Part shown: positions 6,019 through 6,067 of the stretch, piece by piece
How positions within the stretch are numbered: position 1 is the stretch's first letter
Layout of the letters: each line of letters starts with the position of its first letter
Assembly (NCBI RefSeq): GCF_049651025.1
Contig: NZ_JBASBH010000023.1
Span: 1-6,067 of the forward strand
Source: Parvibaculum sp049651025
Lineage (GTDB): Bacteria; Pseudomonadota; Alphaproteobacteria; Parvibaculales; Parvibaculaceae
Reading direction: 5' to 3'
Length of the DNA stretch: 6,067 bases
Program-made: the position numbers and the translations under genes
The notes under the pieces: generated by a model
The model's database searches: none
Told to the model about the DNA's origin: nothing
The model's input: only the letters and a program-made list of their open reading frames with translations

Positions 6019-6067
6019 CGAGTGACAGGAAGACGTTCCCCCGGCCCTCCCCCCCCTTGGTCCGGCA

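Overview
The window looks like a piece of a GC-rich alphaproteobacterial chromosome. The glutamine synthetase adenylyltransferase C-terminus is of a type common in Hyphomicrobiales-like bacteria, codons favour G or C in the third position, and genes are tightly packed on one strand. The genus cannot be fixed from the sequence alone. All four recognisable genes run on the plus strand.

Layout: (1) Positions 2-1258 hold the 3' part of glnE (its 5' part lies outside the window), which controls glutamine synthetase by adenylylation. (2) Positions 1259-1496 are a 238-base intergenic region crowded with inverted repeats. It also contains a short open frame of unknown status whose stop overlaps the start of the next gene. 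(3) Positions 1497-5966 are a compact three-gene operon: two tandem, diverged FAD-dependent oxidoreductases of the phytoene-desaturase-like/PYROXD2-like family (COG1233), then a GcvT-fold folate-binding protein. The junctions are a 4-base gap and an ATGA overlap, both with a clear GGGAGG ribosome binding site. (4) Positions 5967-6067 are non-coding, with a weak terminator candidate and a run of eight C.

How the genes may work together: two flavoproteins co-transcribed with a T-protein-like folate protein recall one-carbon systems in which a flavin centre oxidises a methylated or aminated substrate and a GcvT-fold partner passes the carbon to tetrahydrofolate, as in dimethylglycine and sarcosine dehydrogenases. 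Here the flavin enzymes would belong to the CrtI-like family and be separate polypeptides. The GcvT-like protein departs from glycine-cleavage T-protein at the GGxxDD region in a way that resembles folate-dependent O-demethylases. The operon is therefore a candidate for an uncharacterised oxidative or demethylating pathway. This is inference; the substrate is unknown. No mobile element, tRNA, rRNA or CRISPR array was seen.
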